Numbered from the stretch's first letter, positions 30,711 to 40,247 are shown. The stretch is 64,000 nt of DNA from Desertimonas flava (GCF_003426815.1 NZ_QKYK01000001.1:372001-436000), one strand, 5' to 3'. Notes: generated by a model from the sequence alone, not told the origin. Made by a program: numbers and translations.

Positions 30711-33152
30711 CTACTCGACAACGCGCAACGTGGCGGTGAGGTCGGTGCGTTGCAGCCGGCGGGCGTTGGGCAGGGGCGCGAGCGCGACGACGGCGACGCC
30801 GATGACGAGCAGGGTCAATGCGTTGCCGGGGGCGAGGTACCTGTCGATGGCGACGTCGGGGATGGTGCGGGGCAGGAGCGAGCCGAAGATCCACGACATC
30901 ACGACGTAGCCGCCGGCGAATCCGGCGATCGCGCCGAGGACGCCGACGACAGCGCTCTCGACGACGTTCATCGACAGCACGGCACCCGGGCGCACACCGA
31001 ACGCGAACATCGTCGCGTGCTCGCGAGCTCGTTCGTCGACGCTGATGCTCGCCGAGTTGTAGGCGATCAGGAGGGCGAGGACGAGCGTTGCGGCCTGCAC
31101 CAGGCGAAGCACGCCGGTGTACTGGGCGAGGGCGTCGTCCCATGCCGCGCCGGCATCGCCGACCGAGGTCGCCGCGGCAACGCCGTTGACGCCGAACAAC
31201 GCTCGTTGCAGCGCGTCGGGACTCGTTCCGGCTGCGGGAAGAACTTGGGCGGCGTTGGCGATGCCGGTCAGGTTGAACAGTTCGGCCTGGGTGGCGTCGA
31301 GGTAGGCGATCGGACGAAGGGGGAGGGCGTGACTCCCGGCGACGCGGACCTCGGTGTCGACCATCTCGTACCCGGCACCGGAGCGGTGCGGGTGGTGCAG
31401 GACGATCCGATCGCCGGGTGACAGGTCGAGGTCGTGCATCACCTTGGCCGACAGCAGGACACCCGTCGACAGGCTGGGGGGCTCGCCGTCGACGACGGTC
31501 GGGGTCCAAGGAGCCGTCGCCATGTCGAGGATCGTCACGAGGAGGTCGAGCGGTCGGTCGTCCTGCGTCCCCACCTGTGCGGGCACGACGAGTTGGGGGG
31601 CGACGGTGCCGACGACGGGGGAGTCGCCGATGGCCGACAGCGTCGGGCCGGTGATCGGCTCGAACGCGTCGAGTTGCACGTCGGTTCGGTCAGGGGCCTG
31701 CCGCACGAGTTCGGCGTCGGCACGGTCCACCGTCCGCCCGAAGCTGTCGAGCATGCCGAACACCCCGATGAGCACGGTGAGCGCGGCGCCGATGGCGAGG
31801 GCGGTGAGGGCGGTGCGGCGGGGCGCACGGAGGAGGTTTCGCAGCGGGTACTGGTGGAGCGTGCGGCGGGGCCATCGCATCTGCGAACCGAGCCTCGACC
31901 ACCCGCGGCGGCCCGACGCGGCGTGTCCGATGCGGATCGCGTCGACGGGCTGGGTGCGGGTGGCACGCCAGACGGGGATCACGGTCGCGGTGAATGGCAG
32001 GGCGAAGCCGATAGCGCTGGCGGCGAGGAAACGGCCGGGTTGGAACGGGGTGTTCCAGACCGGCAGTGGAACGACGGAGTCGAGCAGCGTTCGCATCGCT
32101 TCGGCGAACAGGAGTCCGACGCCGACGCCGGCGACGACGCCGGCGAGCGCGATCTGGGCGCCGACGAGCAGGGGTCGCACGGCGAGCTGACGACGCGGGA
32201 CGCCGAGTGCCATGCCGATGCCGAACTCGCGGCGCTGCGCGTCGACGATGCGGCTGACCAGGTTGAACGCGGCGAACGAGGCACCGCCGAGGACGAGCGC
32301 CGAGATGACGTTCCAGATCTGCTGGTCGGTGTCGATGTCGTCGTAGAGGAGCCGGTAGGCCGGCTCGTCGTCCCTCGTCGTCACGGTCCCGCCGAGCTCG
32401 TGGGCGGTGAGCGCGGACTCCAGTTGGGATCGCACGGTGGCGGTGTCGGCTCCGGGCCGCAGCGACACGACGAGGTCGTTGACCTGGCCGGGACGGTCGA
32501 TGAGTTGTTGGGCTCGCGCGAGGGCGACGAAGACGGTGGCCTGGTTCCCCTGCCCGATCACTGCGCCGGTCTCGGATGCCAGCCAGAAGTACTCGGGTGA
32601 CAGGGCGCGGCCGCTGTAGTCGAGGGGACGGTTGCCGGCCACGGTGACGGTGCCCGACGACGGCAGGTGCCGAGCGCGGGCGAACTTCAGCTCCAGCAGG
32701 CCGGTGTCGGCATCAGGCGGTGCGCTGCCGTCGCGGAGCATGGTCTGGTCGACGAGCGCGCCAGGGTCGGCGCCGACGACGTCGGCGGGGACGAGGACCG
32801 GCACGCCGGCCGCGTCGACTTCGAGCTGGGTGGGCCAGACGAGGCGCTCTTCGGCCACGGCGACGTCGGCCGTGTCCGGGATCTGGGCGATCAGGGCCAG
32901 GAGCGACCCTTCGTCGGTGACGGTACCGGCGGCGAGACGGACCTCGAGATCGTGCAGCCGCGCGGCTTCGAACGAGGCGTCGTTCGACGCCCGCCTCCAG
33001 CTGGCTGTGCTGGTGAGCGCGGCGAAGATGCCCGTGCCGATGGCGAGGATCACGGCGATCGCGACGACCTGTGGCCACCGGTGGCGCAGGTCCCGCCAGC
33101 TCCACCGCAGCCGCAGCGCCCACGTTCCCATCGCTCGACGCCCGCTGCTCAC
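30711..33152 (-). CDS. ABC transporter permease, FtsX/MacB-like
   Basis: An 813-residue permease with two FtsX-like units. TM1 is VVAIAVILAIGTGIFAAL, followed by a large extracytoplasmic domain. A three-helix set includes VISALVLGGASFAAFNLVS and LVGAQIALAGVVAGVGVGLL. A second unit begins at TALAIGAALTVLIGVFGML and ends with AATLVLALLIAYNSASISVD, GVLGAIAGFAGGYVVMSWIF and LLVIGVAVVALAPLPNARR. GTG 33152 overlaps the ATPase stop; ATG 33131 is an alternative. With the upstream ATPase it forms a complete MacB/LolCD-type exporter or lipoprotein mover, substrate unknown. It is expected to follow the box at 33990. Confidence 0.88.
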   Translation of the reverse strand: MSSGRRAMGTWALRLRWSWRDLRHRWPQVVAIAVILAIGTGIFAALTSTASWRRASNDASFEAARLHDLEVRLAAGTVTDEGSLLALIAQIPDTADVAVAEERLVWPTQLEVDAAGVPVLVPADVVGADPGALVDQTMLRDGSAPPDADTGLLELKFARARHLPSSGTVTVAGNRPLDYSGRALSPEYFWLASETGAVIGQGNQATVFVALARAQQLIDRPGQVNDLVVSLRPGADTATVRSQLESALTAHELGGTVTTRDDEPAYRLLYDDIDTDQQIWNVISALVLGGASFAAFNLVSRIVDAQRREFGIGMALGVPRRQLAVRPLLVGAQIALAGVVAGVGVGLLFAEAMRTLLDSVVPLPVWNTPFQPGRFLAASAIGFALPFTATVIPVWRATRTQPVDAIRIGHAASGRRGWSRLGSQMRWPRRTLHQYPLRNLLRAPRRTALTALAIGAALTVLIGVFGMLDSFGRTVDRADAELVRQAPDRTDVQLDAFEPITGPTLSAIGDSPVVGTVAPQLVVPAQVGTQDDRPLDLLVTILDMATAPWTPTVVDGEPPSLSTGVLLSAKVMHDLDLSPGDRIVLHHPHRSGAGYEMVDTEVRVAGSHALPLRPIAYLDATQAELFNLTGIANAAQVLPAAGTSPDALQRALFGVNGVAAATSVGDAGAAWDDALAQYTGVLRLVQAATLVLALLIAYNSASISVDERAREHATMFAFGVRPGAVLSMNVVESAVVGVLGAIAGFAGGYVVMSWIFGSLLPRTIPDVAIDRYLAPGNALTLLVIGVAVVALAPLPNARRLQRTDLTATLRVVE

Positions 33153-33928
33153 CAGCGAAGCTCGGCGATCGGCCTGCGGCCGCCGCTGGGGGGGCCGTCG
33201 GCGACGATGCGTCCGCTGGACAGCTCGACGACCCGGTCGGCCGACCGGGCGATCTCGCGGTTGTGGGTCACCACGACGACCGTCTTGCCGGCGTCGGCCT
33301 GAGCCTCGAGCAGCTGGAGGATCTGGACACCCGTGCGGAAGTCGAGCTCTCCGGTGGGTTCGTCGGCCAGGATGATCGGGTTCCCAGTCGCCAACGCGCG
33401 GGCGATGGCGACCCGCTGTTGCTCGCCGCCGGAGAGCTGGCTGGGGAAGTGGTCACCGCGGTCGGCGAGCCCGACGCGTTCGAGCATCGACTGGGCCACA
33501 CCCGCCGGATCGGGCCGTCCGGCGACATCGGCGCCGAAGTGAACGTTCTCGGCCGCGGTGAGGGCCGGGAACAGGTTGAAGGTCTGGAAGATGAAGCTCA
33601 TGCCGCGGCGGCGCAGCGCCGACCGTGCCGCCTTCGACGCTCGGCCGACGTCCGCCCCGTTCACGCGCACAGTGCCCTCGGTCGGCACGTCGAGTGCACC
33701 CATCAGGTTGAGCAGCGTCGTCTTGCCCGATCCCGACGGGCCGAGCATCACGACGAATTCCGATTCGCCGATCCGCAGATCCACCTGCTCGACAGCGGTC
33801 ACCGTCAGGTCGCCGATGCGGTAGCGCTTGGCCACGTCGTGGAGCTCGATCACAGGTGGGCATTCGCTGATGTCGTCGACACGAGCGTGTGGACCGGGAA
33901 CCGTGTCTGCTGCCACCACCCGGTCCAT
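33149..33928 (-). CDS. ABC transporter ATP-binding protein, LolD/MacB-like
   Basis: A 259-residue ATPase. Walker A is [19 protein letters not shown], the Q-loop is [18 protein letters not shown], the signature [16 protein letters not shown], Walker [13 protein letters not shown], and the switch His is in [11 protein letters not shown]. The ADEPTGELD form and the MSFIFQ.FNL loop are typical of the FtsE/LolD/MacB group. ATG 33928 has an excellent Shine-Dalgarno sequence (AAGGAGGTGCC). A box lies 62 bp upstream. It is translationally coupled to the FtsX-like permease. Confidence 0.92.
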   Translation of the reverse strand: MDRVVAADTVPGPHARVDDISECPPVIELHDVAKRYRIGDLTVTAVEQVDLRIGESEFVVMLGPSGSGKTTLLNLMGALDVPTEGTVRVNGADVGRASKAARSALRRRGMSFIFQTFNLFPALTAAENVHFGADVAGRPDPAGVAQSMLERVGLADRGDHFPSQLSGGEQQRVAIARALATGNPIILADEPTGELDFRTGVQILQLLEAQADAGKTVVVVTHNREIARSADRVVELSSGRIVADGPPSGGRRPIAELRW

Positions 33929-33989
33929 GGCACCTCCTTCGCTGGTCGGGCGACGGATCGATCGTGCGCGACGGCGGCAGGCGACCGGT

Positions 33990-34004
33990 AGTGCCGAAGG
34001 TCCA
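33990..34004 (-). promoter_or_regulatory. DevR/DosR-like box
   Basis: AGTGCCGAAGGTCCA, 13 of 15 matches. With a start about 35 bp away the ABC ATPase message has a leader of about 27 nt carrying GGAGG. Confidence 0.7.
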
Positions 34005-34143
34005 CTGTCGTGCCGGCAGGCGGAACTCTCCCTGGAAGTTGCGAGGAGAGCCGTTCCGGCGTGGACCACCGCGCCACGCCACCCGCCCGACGCTCTACCT
34101 GGCCGGCCCGGGCCGGACGGAGGCCGTCACCTGCGGTGCCAGG

Positions 34144-34278
34144 GGTGAGCGGAAAGGGCGTGCGAGGCGGAGGCCCGTGCGCTGGTCGCCGTCCCAACCG
34201 GAGGGTAAATACCGGACGCTTCGGTGGGGTATTTACCCTCCCGTCCGCACGTGAGGTGTCCCCACGGCGAGAGAGTGC
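34144..34278. repeat. Dispersed ~135-bp repeat with perfect hairpin, copy 2
   Basis: Second copy of the element at 5611-5747, colinear and nearly identical, including the 14-bp arms (34200-34213 and 34228-34241) and the identical loop. It sits between two divergent regulated promoters. Both copies are in the same orientation. Antisense reading gives a conserved proline/arginine-rich frame (NTPPKRPVFTLRLGRRP), which I take to be a by-product of the repeat, not a protein. Confidence 0.85.
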
Positions 34279-34377
34279 GGCGACAGCCAGGACTGACAGC
34301 GGGACGCGCTCCGCGGCGTGACCTCCCGATCGGCGAGCGACACCAAGGTCCGCGGTGATCACCAGGGCGGGCCTGGG

Positions 34378-34392
34378 AGGACCTTCGACCCT
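34378..34392 (+). promoter_or_regulatory. DevR/DosR-like box
   Basis: AGGACCTTCGACCCT, 13 of 15 matches. It is 82 bp upstream of ATG 34474; a start near 34428 would leave a leader of about 46 nt with AGGGGGAG. Confidence 0.7.
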
Positions 34393-34473
34393 GGCGATCC
34401 GAGCGCGAACCGATCAGGATCGCGGGCATGGACGACGCGAGACTCGGCGCCGCCGCGATCAGGGGGAGCTTCG

Positions 34474-34881
34474 ATGCAGACCTGGCTCGTTGAGCTCTCG
34501 CCGAGCGAGTGTGCCGACCTGCTGGAGAAAGGACCGATCGGCCGCCTCGGCGTGGTCATCGACGGGCGCCCGGAGATCTTCCCGATCAGCCACGTCTACG
34601 ATCGCACCACTGGACGGGTCGTGTTTCCCACCAACGACCGCACGAAGCTGCGTGCCGCGCTGACGTGGCCCTACGTCGCGTACGAGGTCGACGGCCTCGA
34701 GGACGGCGGCGGCTGGAGTGTCATGGTCGTGGGCAGCGCCGAGCTCGTCGACGACGTCGCCGCCATCGAACGAATCGCACCGGCGAGGACCGTGGCGTGG
34801 GCGGCCGGCCCGGCGGTGTCCTGGGTCGCGATCGTGCCCGACAAGGTCACCGGGCGGCGCATCACCGCAGTCGACTGCTGA
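34474..34881 (+). CDS. PPOX-fold protein 3
   Basis: A 135-residue PPOX-superfamily protein: LVELSPSECADLLEKGPIG, RLGVVIDGRPEIFPISHVYD, VVFPTNDRTKLRAAL, VAYEVDGLEDGGGWSVMVVG and VSWVAIVPDKVTGRRI. It is the first gene of an operon with two glycan enzymes and a universal stress protein (11 bp to the next start, then overlaps). The strong Shine-Dalgarno sequence GGGGGAG precedes the ATG. The reaction is unknown. Confidence 0.85.
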   Translation: MQTWLVELSPSECADLLEKGPIGRLGVVIDGRPEIFPISHVYDRTTGRVVFPTNDRTKLRAALTWPYVAYEVDGLEDGGGWSVMVVGSAELVDDVAAIERIAPARTVAWAAGPAVSWVAIVPDKVTGRRITAVDC

Positions 34882-34891
34882 CGGCGGTGTC

Positions 34892-37030
34892 ATGGTGAAT
34901 GCGACACCCCCTACGACGCCGTGGACGTTCGAGGGGCCGCTGGCAACGCTGTGGTCGATCGACGAGTCCGCCACGTTGGTCGAAGGGCAGACCTTCTGCC
35001 TGTCCGGCCGCAACGGCGACCTGAGCGACGCCCACGCCGGTGGGCTGTTCGTCTTCGACACCCGAATCCTGTCGCAGTGGGTGCTCACCGTCGAGGGCGC
35101 GACGCTCGAGCCGCTCGGTGTCGACCGCCCCGATCCGTTCCACGCGGTGTTCGTCACCCGGACCCCGCCGCCGGCCGGTCAGGCCGACAGCGGCCTGCTG
35201 GTGCTGCGCACGCGGCACGTCGGCAACGGCATGCGCGAGTCGATCGTCGTGCGGAACGTCGGGATGCAGTCGGCGGCGGTTCGCATCTGTCTCGAGGCCG
35301 GTACCGACTTCGCCAACCTCTTCGAGGTGAAAGAGGGCCGCGTGAGGTCGCGTCCGGCGTTCCCCGACGGGGACTCCCCGAACCTGCTCTGTCTACGACG
35401 CGATGATCCGTCATCGGTGCACGTGACGGCGGTCCGGTTCGACCAGGAGGCGACCGTCGAAGGCCCCCGCATCACGTGGGACGTGCGGGTCGCCCCTCGC
35501 TCGGAGTGGCGGGTCTGCATCGAGGTGACGGCCATGGTCAACGGGACCGGCCCGACGCTGCGCTTCCCGTGCGGCCACGTCGACGACGTCACCGGTCCGG
35601 TCGCCCGTCTGTCCCGGTGGCGGGCGGCCGCTCCGGTCGTCGACAGCGACTGGCCCCAGCTCGACGCCGCCGTGAGGCGTGGCATCGACGACCTCGGTTC
35701 GCTGCGGATCTTCGACGCCTCCCGGCGCCGCCCGGTGATCGCCGCCGGCGCCCCGTGGTTCATGGCCCTGTTCGGCCGCGACTCGTTGCTGACGGCCTGG
35801 ATGAGCCTGCCGATCGATCGAGAGCTCGCCATCGGTGTCGCCGAGACGTTGGCCGCCTTCCAAGGCCATGCGGTCGACCCGACGACCGAGGAGGAGCCGG
35901 GCCGCATCCTCCACGAGGTCCGGCTGACCGAGGCGTCCGACCTGTCGCTCCACCGCGGCAACGCCTACTACGGCAGCGTCGACGCCACCCCGTTGTTCGT
36001 CATGCTCGTCGGCGAGCTCGCCCGATGGGGGTGCGACCACGAGACGATCGGTTCGCTGCTCCCACACGTCGATGCCGCGCTCGACTGGATCGATCACTAC
36101 GGCGATCGCGACTCGGACGGGTACGTCGAGTACCGGCGCGCCACCGACGACGGTCTCGCCAACCAGGGCTGGAAGGACTCGTGGGACGCTGTCCGAACAG
36201 CCGACGGCCGCCTCGCGGACCCGCCGATCGCGCTGTGCGAAGTCCAGGGCTATGTGTATGCCGCGTTTCGCGCCCGTGCCGAGCTCGCCGCTCTCGGTGG
36301 TGACACCGCCGGGGCCGCTCACTGGACGCGCCGCGCCGACCGGCTCCGGACCCGGTTCAACGAGGACTTCTGGTTGCCCGAACGAGGCTGGTACGCGCTC
36401 GGCCTCGACGCCGACCACCGTCCGATCGACGCGCTGACGAGCAACATGGGCCACTGCCTGTGGACCGGCATCGTCGACCCCGGCCACGCCGCCGCTGTGG
36501 CCGAGCACCTGCTGTCGCCGGCCATGTTCAGCGGCTGGGGAGTGCGCACGCTGGCGACGACGATGGATGCCTACAACCCCGTTTCCTACCACAACGGCTC
36601 GGTCTGGCCCCACGACAGCGCCATCGCCGCTGCCGGGCTGATGCGCTACGGCCACGTCGACAGCGCCCATCGCCTGATCGAGGGCTTGATCGACGCGAGC
36701 GCAGCGCATGCGGGGCGTCTCCCCGAGCTGTTCTCCGGCCTCGACCGGTCGGAGGTCGGCATTCCCGTCCGCTATCCGACGTCCTGCAACCCGCAGGCCT
36801 GGGCGTCGGCCGCCCCGCTGCTCGTCTTGCGGAGCCTGCTGCGCTTCGACCCCGAGGTGAACCACGGCCGTCTCTGGCTTGCCCCGACCCTCCCGGCGTC
36901 GATGGCCGAGCTGCACGCCCGCGGGATCGCCGTCGCAGACCACGAGGTCTCGATCCACGTGACCGGCGAACGTGTCGAGATCGAGGGGAGCACGGGCCTC
37001 GAGATCGCCACCCGGCCACGCCCATCGTGA
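34892..37030 (+). CDS. Glycogen debranching enzyme family (amylo-alpha-1,6-glucosidase-like)
   Basis: A 712-residue protein. The N-terminal domain (about 1-260) is the GDE_N_bis beta domain with DLSDAHAGGLFVFDTRILSQ. The C-terminal (alpha/alpha)6 barrel has APWFMALFGRDSLLTAWMSL, RILHEVRLTEASDLSLHRGN, YYGSVDATPLFVML, DGLANQGWKDSWDAV and SVWPHDSAIAAAGLMRYGH, all hallmarks of the family. It probably removes alpha-1,6 branches from glycogen-like polymers. It shares a GTGA overlap with the GH65 gene, so debranching and phosphorolysis are likely coupled under the box at 34378. Confidence 0.88.
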   Translation: MVNATPPTTPWTFEGPLATLWSIDESATLVEGQTFCLSGRNGDLSDAHAGGLFVFDTRILSQWVLTVEGATLEPLGVDRPDPFHAVFVTRTPPPAGQADSGLLVLRTRHVGNGMRESIVVRNVGMQSAAVRICLEAGTDFANLFEVKEGRVRSRPAFPDGDSPNLLCLRRDDPSSVHVTAVRFDQEATVEGPRITWDVRVAPRSEWRVCIEVTAMVNGTGPTLRFPCGHVDDVTGPVARLSRWRAAAPVVDSDWPQLDAAVRRGIDDLGSLRIFDASRRRPVIAAGAPWFMALFGRDSLLTAWMSLPIDRELAIGVAETLAAFQGHAVDPTTEEEPGRILHEVRLTEASDLSLHRGNAYYGSVDATPLFVMLVGELARWGCDHETIGSLLPHVDAALDWIDHYGDRDSDGYVEYRRATDDGLANQGWKDSWDAVRTADGRLADPPIALCEVQGYVYAAFRARAELAALGGDTAGAAHWTRRADRLRTRFNEDFWLPERGWYALGLDADHRPIDALTSNMGHCLWTGIVDPGHAAAVAEHLLSPAMFSGWGVRTLATTMDAYNPVSYHNGSVWPHDSAIAAAGLMRYGHVDSAHRLIEGLIDASAAHAGRLPELFSGLDRSEVGIPVRYPTSCNPQAWASAAPLLVLRSLLRFDPEVNHGRLWLAPTLPASMAELHARGIAVADHEVSIHVTGERVEIEGSTGLEIATRPRPS

Positions 37031-39447
37031 GCGTCACCAGCGCCGACTCGGCCGACGCGCCGCACCGCCCGGCCGACGAGGTGACCGTTGCCGGCATCCT
37101 TGTCGACTGGGAGCTCGTGGAACACAGCCGCGACGTGCGATCCGTGGCGGAGATCCGCCACCGGATCGATGCGCTGAGGAATGCGGGGGCGGACGTGGTC
37201 GTCGTCGCAACCGCCGGGCCCCCGACCACGTCCGGCGCGGTCACCCTCGAAGCGGGCGTGGACGCACTGGCGGCTCGGGGAATCACCGGCGCCTTGGTGC
37301 TCGCCGTCACCCCGACGGCGGCCGACGACCGCCAGCGGCCGGACATCGCCGAGGTGACCCGGGTGCTCGACGGGCAACTCGCCAGGCGGCGAGAGCGACG
37401 CGTGCCATGGATCGACGAAGATCCCGAGTGGACCATCGAGCTGCCGGCGGACCCGGCACGAACCCGCGTCGCCGAGTCACTGGGGGCCCTCGCCAATGGC
37501 CATGTCGGCACTCGCGCCGCGCGGGAGGAGGACGGTCCCGGCGCCACGCCGCTGTTCGTCGCGAGCGGCGTCTACACCGGCGATGCCGTGCCCGAGCTCG
37601 TCCGCGGCCCCGACTGGACAGCCGTGCCGCTCAACGATGTCGGGCCCGATCGACGGATCCTCGACATGCGCACGGGAGTCGTGGTTCGCAGCGCGGCCGC
37701 CGGGGTGCGGACCCTGCGATTCGTCTCGATCGCGGCACCGCACGCGCTGGCACTCCGAGCCGAGGCACCTGTCGGCCATCTCGAGCGTCCAGCCAGCCCG
37801 GCCGGCGACCCGCTGCGGACGTGGGACGACGAGGCGGAGTCGCCCGGCGGTGGGAGCCTGGCCATCGCGGCCCGTGACCACTGGTCGGACAGTGCTCGGC
37901 GGTGCTGCGTGGAGCGGCTGGCCACGTGGATCGCCGATCCGGCGGGCGCCGTCACCGGTCGTGCCGCGGTCCGCCGACTGAGCGAACTCACCGACGTCGG
38001 CTTCGACCGGTTGCTGGCCGATCACCGGGCCGCATGGGCTCGTCGATGGGCCAACGCGGGGGTGACGATCGTCGGCGATCCCGACGCACAGCTCGCCGCC
38101 CGCTTCGCGGTGTTCCACCTCCTGAGCGCGGCCCCCGACGACGGCGAGGCGGCCGTCGGCCCCCGTGGCCTGACCGGAGCCGCCTACAGCGGCCACGTGT
38201 TGTGGGACGCCGACGTGTTCGTGCTTCCGGTGCTGGCGGCGATCCAGCCGACCGGCGCACGAGCCATCGTCGAGTACCGCGTCAACCGTCTCGCCCGCGC
38301 CCGAGCCAACGCGGCGGCGAACAACCGAGCCGGCGCACGGTTTCCGTGGGAATCGGCCCGCGACGGCTTCGACGTCACGCCACGGCATGCCACCGACCCG
38401 TCGGGCACCGATGTCCTGATCCGCACCGGCGACCTCGAGGAACACATCGTCGCCGACGTGGCCTGGGGCCTTGCCGAGTACGTCAACTGGACCGGCGAAG
38501 CGTCGATGCTCAGCGGGCTGGGACGTGATCTCGTCGTCGACACGGCGCGGTACTGGGCGAGCCGAATCGAGCTCGACACATCCGGACGAGGCCACATCCA
38601 CGGTGTGATCGGCCCGGACGAGTACCACGAAGGTGTCGACGACAACAGCTTCACCAACGTCATGGCGCGCTGGAACCTTCGCCTGGCCGCTGCGGTGATC
38701 GATCCAGCGGACCAGGCGCTCGCGGCCGAGGCGGCGCAGTGGCTCGACGTGGCCGACCGCCTCGTCGACGGCTGGGACGAAGCCCGCGGCCTGTACGAGC
38801 AGTTCGCCGGCTACTGGGCCCTCGAGCCGCTCCTCGCGGCAAACGTCGCGCCACCACCGTTCCCGGCCGATCTGCTGCTCGGCGCCGCCAGGGTGGCCCG
38901 CTCCCAACTGACCAAGCAGCCCGATGTGCTCATGCTGCACCATCTCGTTCCCGACGAGGTGCGTCCCGGGTCCCTCGCCGGCAACCTCGCGTTCTACGAG
39001 CCGCGATCGACCCACGGCAGCTCGCTGTCACCCGCCATCCACGCCACGCTGCTCGCCAGGGCCGGTCGACCCGACGAGGCCCTGCAACTGTTCCGGCTGG
39101 CCGCCCGGCTCGATCTCGACGACATCACCCGGACGACCGCAAGCGGCCTCCACCTCGCCACGATGGGTGGCGTGTGGCAGGCCCTCGCGTACGGGTTTCT
39201 CGGCCTTCGGCCCCACCACGATCGCCTCGACATCGACCCCCGTCTCCCGGCGCCGTGGTCGTCGCTGCGGCTCTCGTTCCGTTTCCACGGCCACGGGGTC
39301 GCCGTGGATGCCTCCCGCGATGCGATCGAGATCTCGAGCACCGGGCCGCTGGTCGTCGACATCGCCGGACGATCGCACCCGTGCGCGACGGGCCGAACGA
39401 TGGTCCCGCTCGACACCGGCCGACCCGGCAACGAGGAGATGGCATGA
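37027..39447 (+). CDS. Glycoside hydrolase family 65 phosphorylase-like protein with unusual N-terminus
   Basis: An 806-residue GH65 protein. The catalytic (alpha/alpha)6 barrel has GLTGAAYSGHVLWDADVFVL, VIGPDEYHEGVDDNSFTN with the general-acid Glu, the phosphate-side loop RSTHGSSLSPAIHA and the closing LHLATMGGVWQALAYGFLGL. GH65 enzymes phosphorolyse or hydrolyse alpha-glucosyl disaccharides such as maltose, trehalose or kojibiose. The first 125 residues (VTVAGILVDWELVEHSRDV, then ADVVVVATAGPPT and GALVLAVTPTA) are alpha/beta and look like a degenerate HAD-type phosphatase/mutase domain lacking the DxD nucleophile. Overlaps on both sides place it in the four-gene operon. Substrate not determined. 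Confidence 0.88.
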   Translation: MSVTSADSADAPHRPADEVTVAGILVDWELVEHSRDVRSVAEIRHRIDALRNAGADVVVVATAGPPTTSGAVTLEAGVDALAARGITGALVLAVTPTAADDRQRPDIAEVTRVLDGQLARRRERRVPWIDEDPEWTIELPADPARTRVAESLGALANGHVGTRAAREEDGPGATPLFVASGVYTGDAVPELVRGPDWTAVPLNDVGPDRRILDMRTGVVVRSAAAGVRTLRFVSIAAPHALALRAEAPVGHLERPASPAGDPLRTWDDEAESPGGGSLAIAARDHWSDSARRCCVERLATWIADPAGAVTGRAAVRRLSELTDVGFDRLLADHRAAWARRWANAGVTIVGDPDAQLAARFAVFHLLSAAPDDGEAAVGPRGLTGAAYSGHVLWDADVFVLPVLAAIQPTGARAIVEYRVNRLARARANAAANNRAGARFPWESARDGFDVTPRHATDPSGTDVLIRTGDLEEHIVADVAWGLAEYVNWTGEASMLSGLGRDLVVDTARYWASRIELDTSGRGHIHGVIGPDEYHEGVDDNSFTNVMARWNLRLAAAVIDPADQALAAEAAQWLDVADRLVDGWDEARGLYEQFAGYWALEPLLAANVAPPPFPADLLLGAARVARSQLTKQPDVLMLHHLVPDEVRPGSLAGNLAFYEPRSTHGSSLSPAIHATLLARAGRPDEALQLFRLAARLDLDDITRTTASGLHLATMGGVWQALAYGFLGLRPHHDRLDIDPRLPAPWSSLRLSFRFHGHGVAVDASRDAIEISSTGPLVVDIAGRSHPCATGRTMVPLDTGRPGNEEMA

Positions 39448-40196
39448 AGACCGTGCTGGCCGCGATCGACGAGTCGCCGGCGGCGCAACCCGTGCTGGCC
39501 ACCGCCCTGCGGGTCGCGGATCTCCTGGGAGCCGACGCCGAGGCCGTGCACGTCCGCGAACACGACGGCCGCCAGGCGCTGGCCCTCGCCGAACAGAACG
39601 GGGTCATCCTCGAAGTTCTCGATGGCCCCGTCGCGCCGACGCTCCTCACTGCGTTCCACCAGCCTCGAGTGGTCGCTGCCGTGGTCGGCGCCCGGGGCAC
39701 TTCGGCGGGCCGCCAACCGGCCGGTCACACCGTGCTCGAGCTCGTCGAATCGGTCCGCAAGCCGGTCGTCGTCGTGCCACCCGATGCGCCAGGCACGACC
39801 GGTGATCCGATCCGCAGGCTGCTGGCCCCGCTCGAAGGAACCGTCGAATCGGCCGTACCGGTCGCCACCGGTCTCGCCGAGCTGATCGACAGCGAGGTCG
39901 AGCTCGTCGTCTTGCACGTCTTCACCGCCACCAGCGTGCCCGGCGCGCTCGACGACCCGGCCCGCGACCTCGCGATCTGGGGTGACGAGTTCATCGCGCG
40001 GTTCTGCCCCCGAGCGGATCGCATCCTGTTGCGGACCGGTCCGGTTGGGCTTCGCGTCACCGACGTCTGCCGGGACGATGACATCGACCTCATCGTGCTC
40101 AGCTGGTCCCAGAACGTCACACCCGGCCACGCCGAGGTGGTCCGCCATGTCCTCGCGACGTCGGCGGTTCCCGTCCTGCTCCTGCCGGTGGAGTGA
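39444..40196 (+). CDS. Universal stress protein-like, two domains, degenerate loops
   Basis: A 250-residue tandem Usp-like protein: VLAAIDESPAAQPVLATALR then VVGARGTSAGRQPAGHTVLE and VRKPVVVVPP; second half LLAPLEGTVESAVPVATGL then IVLSWSQNVTPGHAEVVRHV and SAVPVLLLPVE. The GxxG(x9)GS loops are not intact, so ATP binding is doubtful. It ends the PPOX / debranching / GH65 operon (ATGA overlap). It may bind a different ligand or act as a scaffold. Confidence 0.8.
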   Translation: MKTVLAAIDESPAAQPVLATALRVADLLGADAEAVHVREHDGRQALALAEQNGVILEVLDGPVAPTLLTAFHQPRVVAAVVGARGTSAGRQPAGHTVLELVESVRKPVVVVPPDAPGTTGDPIRRLLAPLEGTVESAVPVATGLAELIDSEVELVVLHVFTATSVPGALDDPARDLAIWGDEFIARFCPRADRILLRTGPVGLRVTDVCRDDDIDLIVLSWSQNVTPGHAEVVRHVLATSAVPVLLLPVE

Positions 40197-40247
40197 GTCC
40201 GTCGACGCGGATGAGCTGGATCGCCGCCGGATCGCACCGTCGCGTGC

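Larger units (their letters stand above)
33929..34473. other. Divergent regulatory region with two boxes and a dispersed repeat
   Basis: 545 bp between the leftward ABC exporter and the rightward PPOX / glycogen operon. It contains one DevR-like box near each end (33990-34004 and 34378-34392) and, between them, copy 2 of the dispersed hairpin repeat (34144-34278). Several frames here are shadows of the repeat; I see no gene. Confidence 0.75.

Noticed and set aside
34127-34429. Small proteins encoded by the dispersed repeat
   Set aside because: The frames differ in length between the two copies and lack ribosome sites; they follow the repeat passively.
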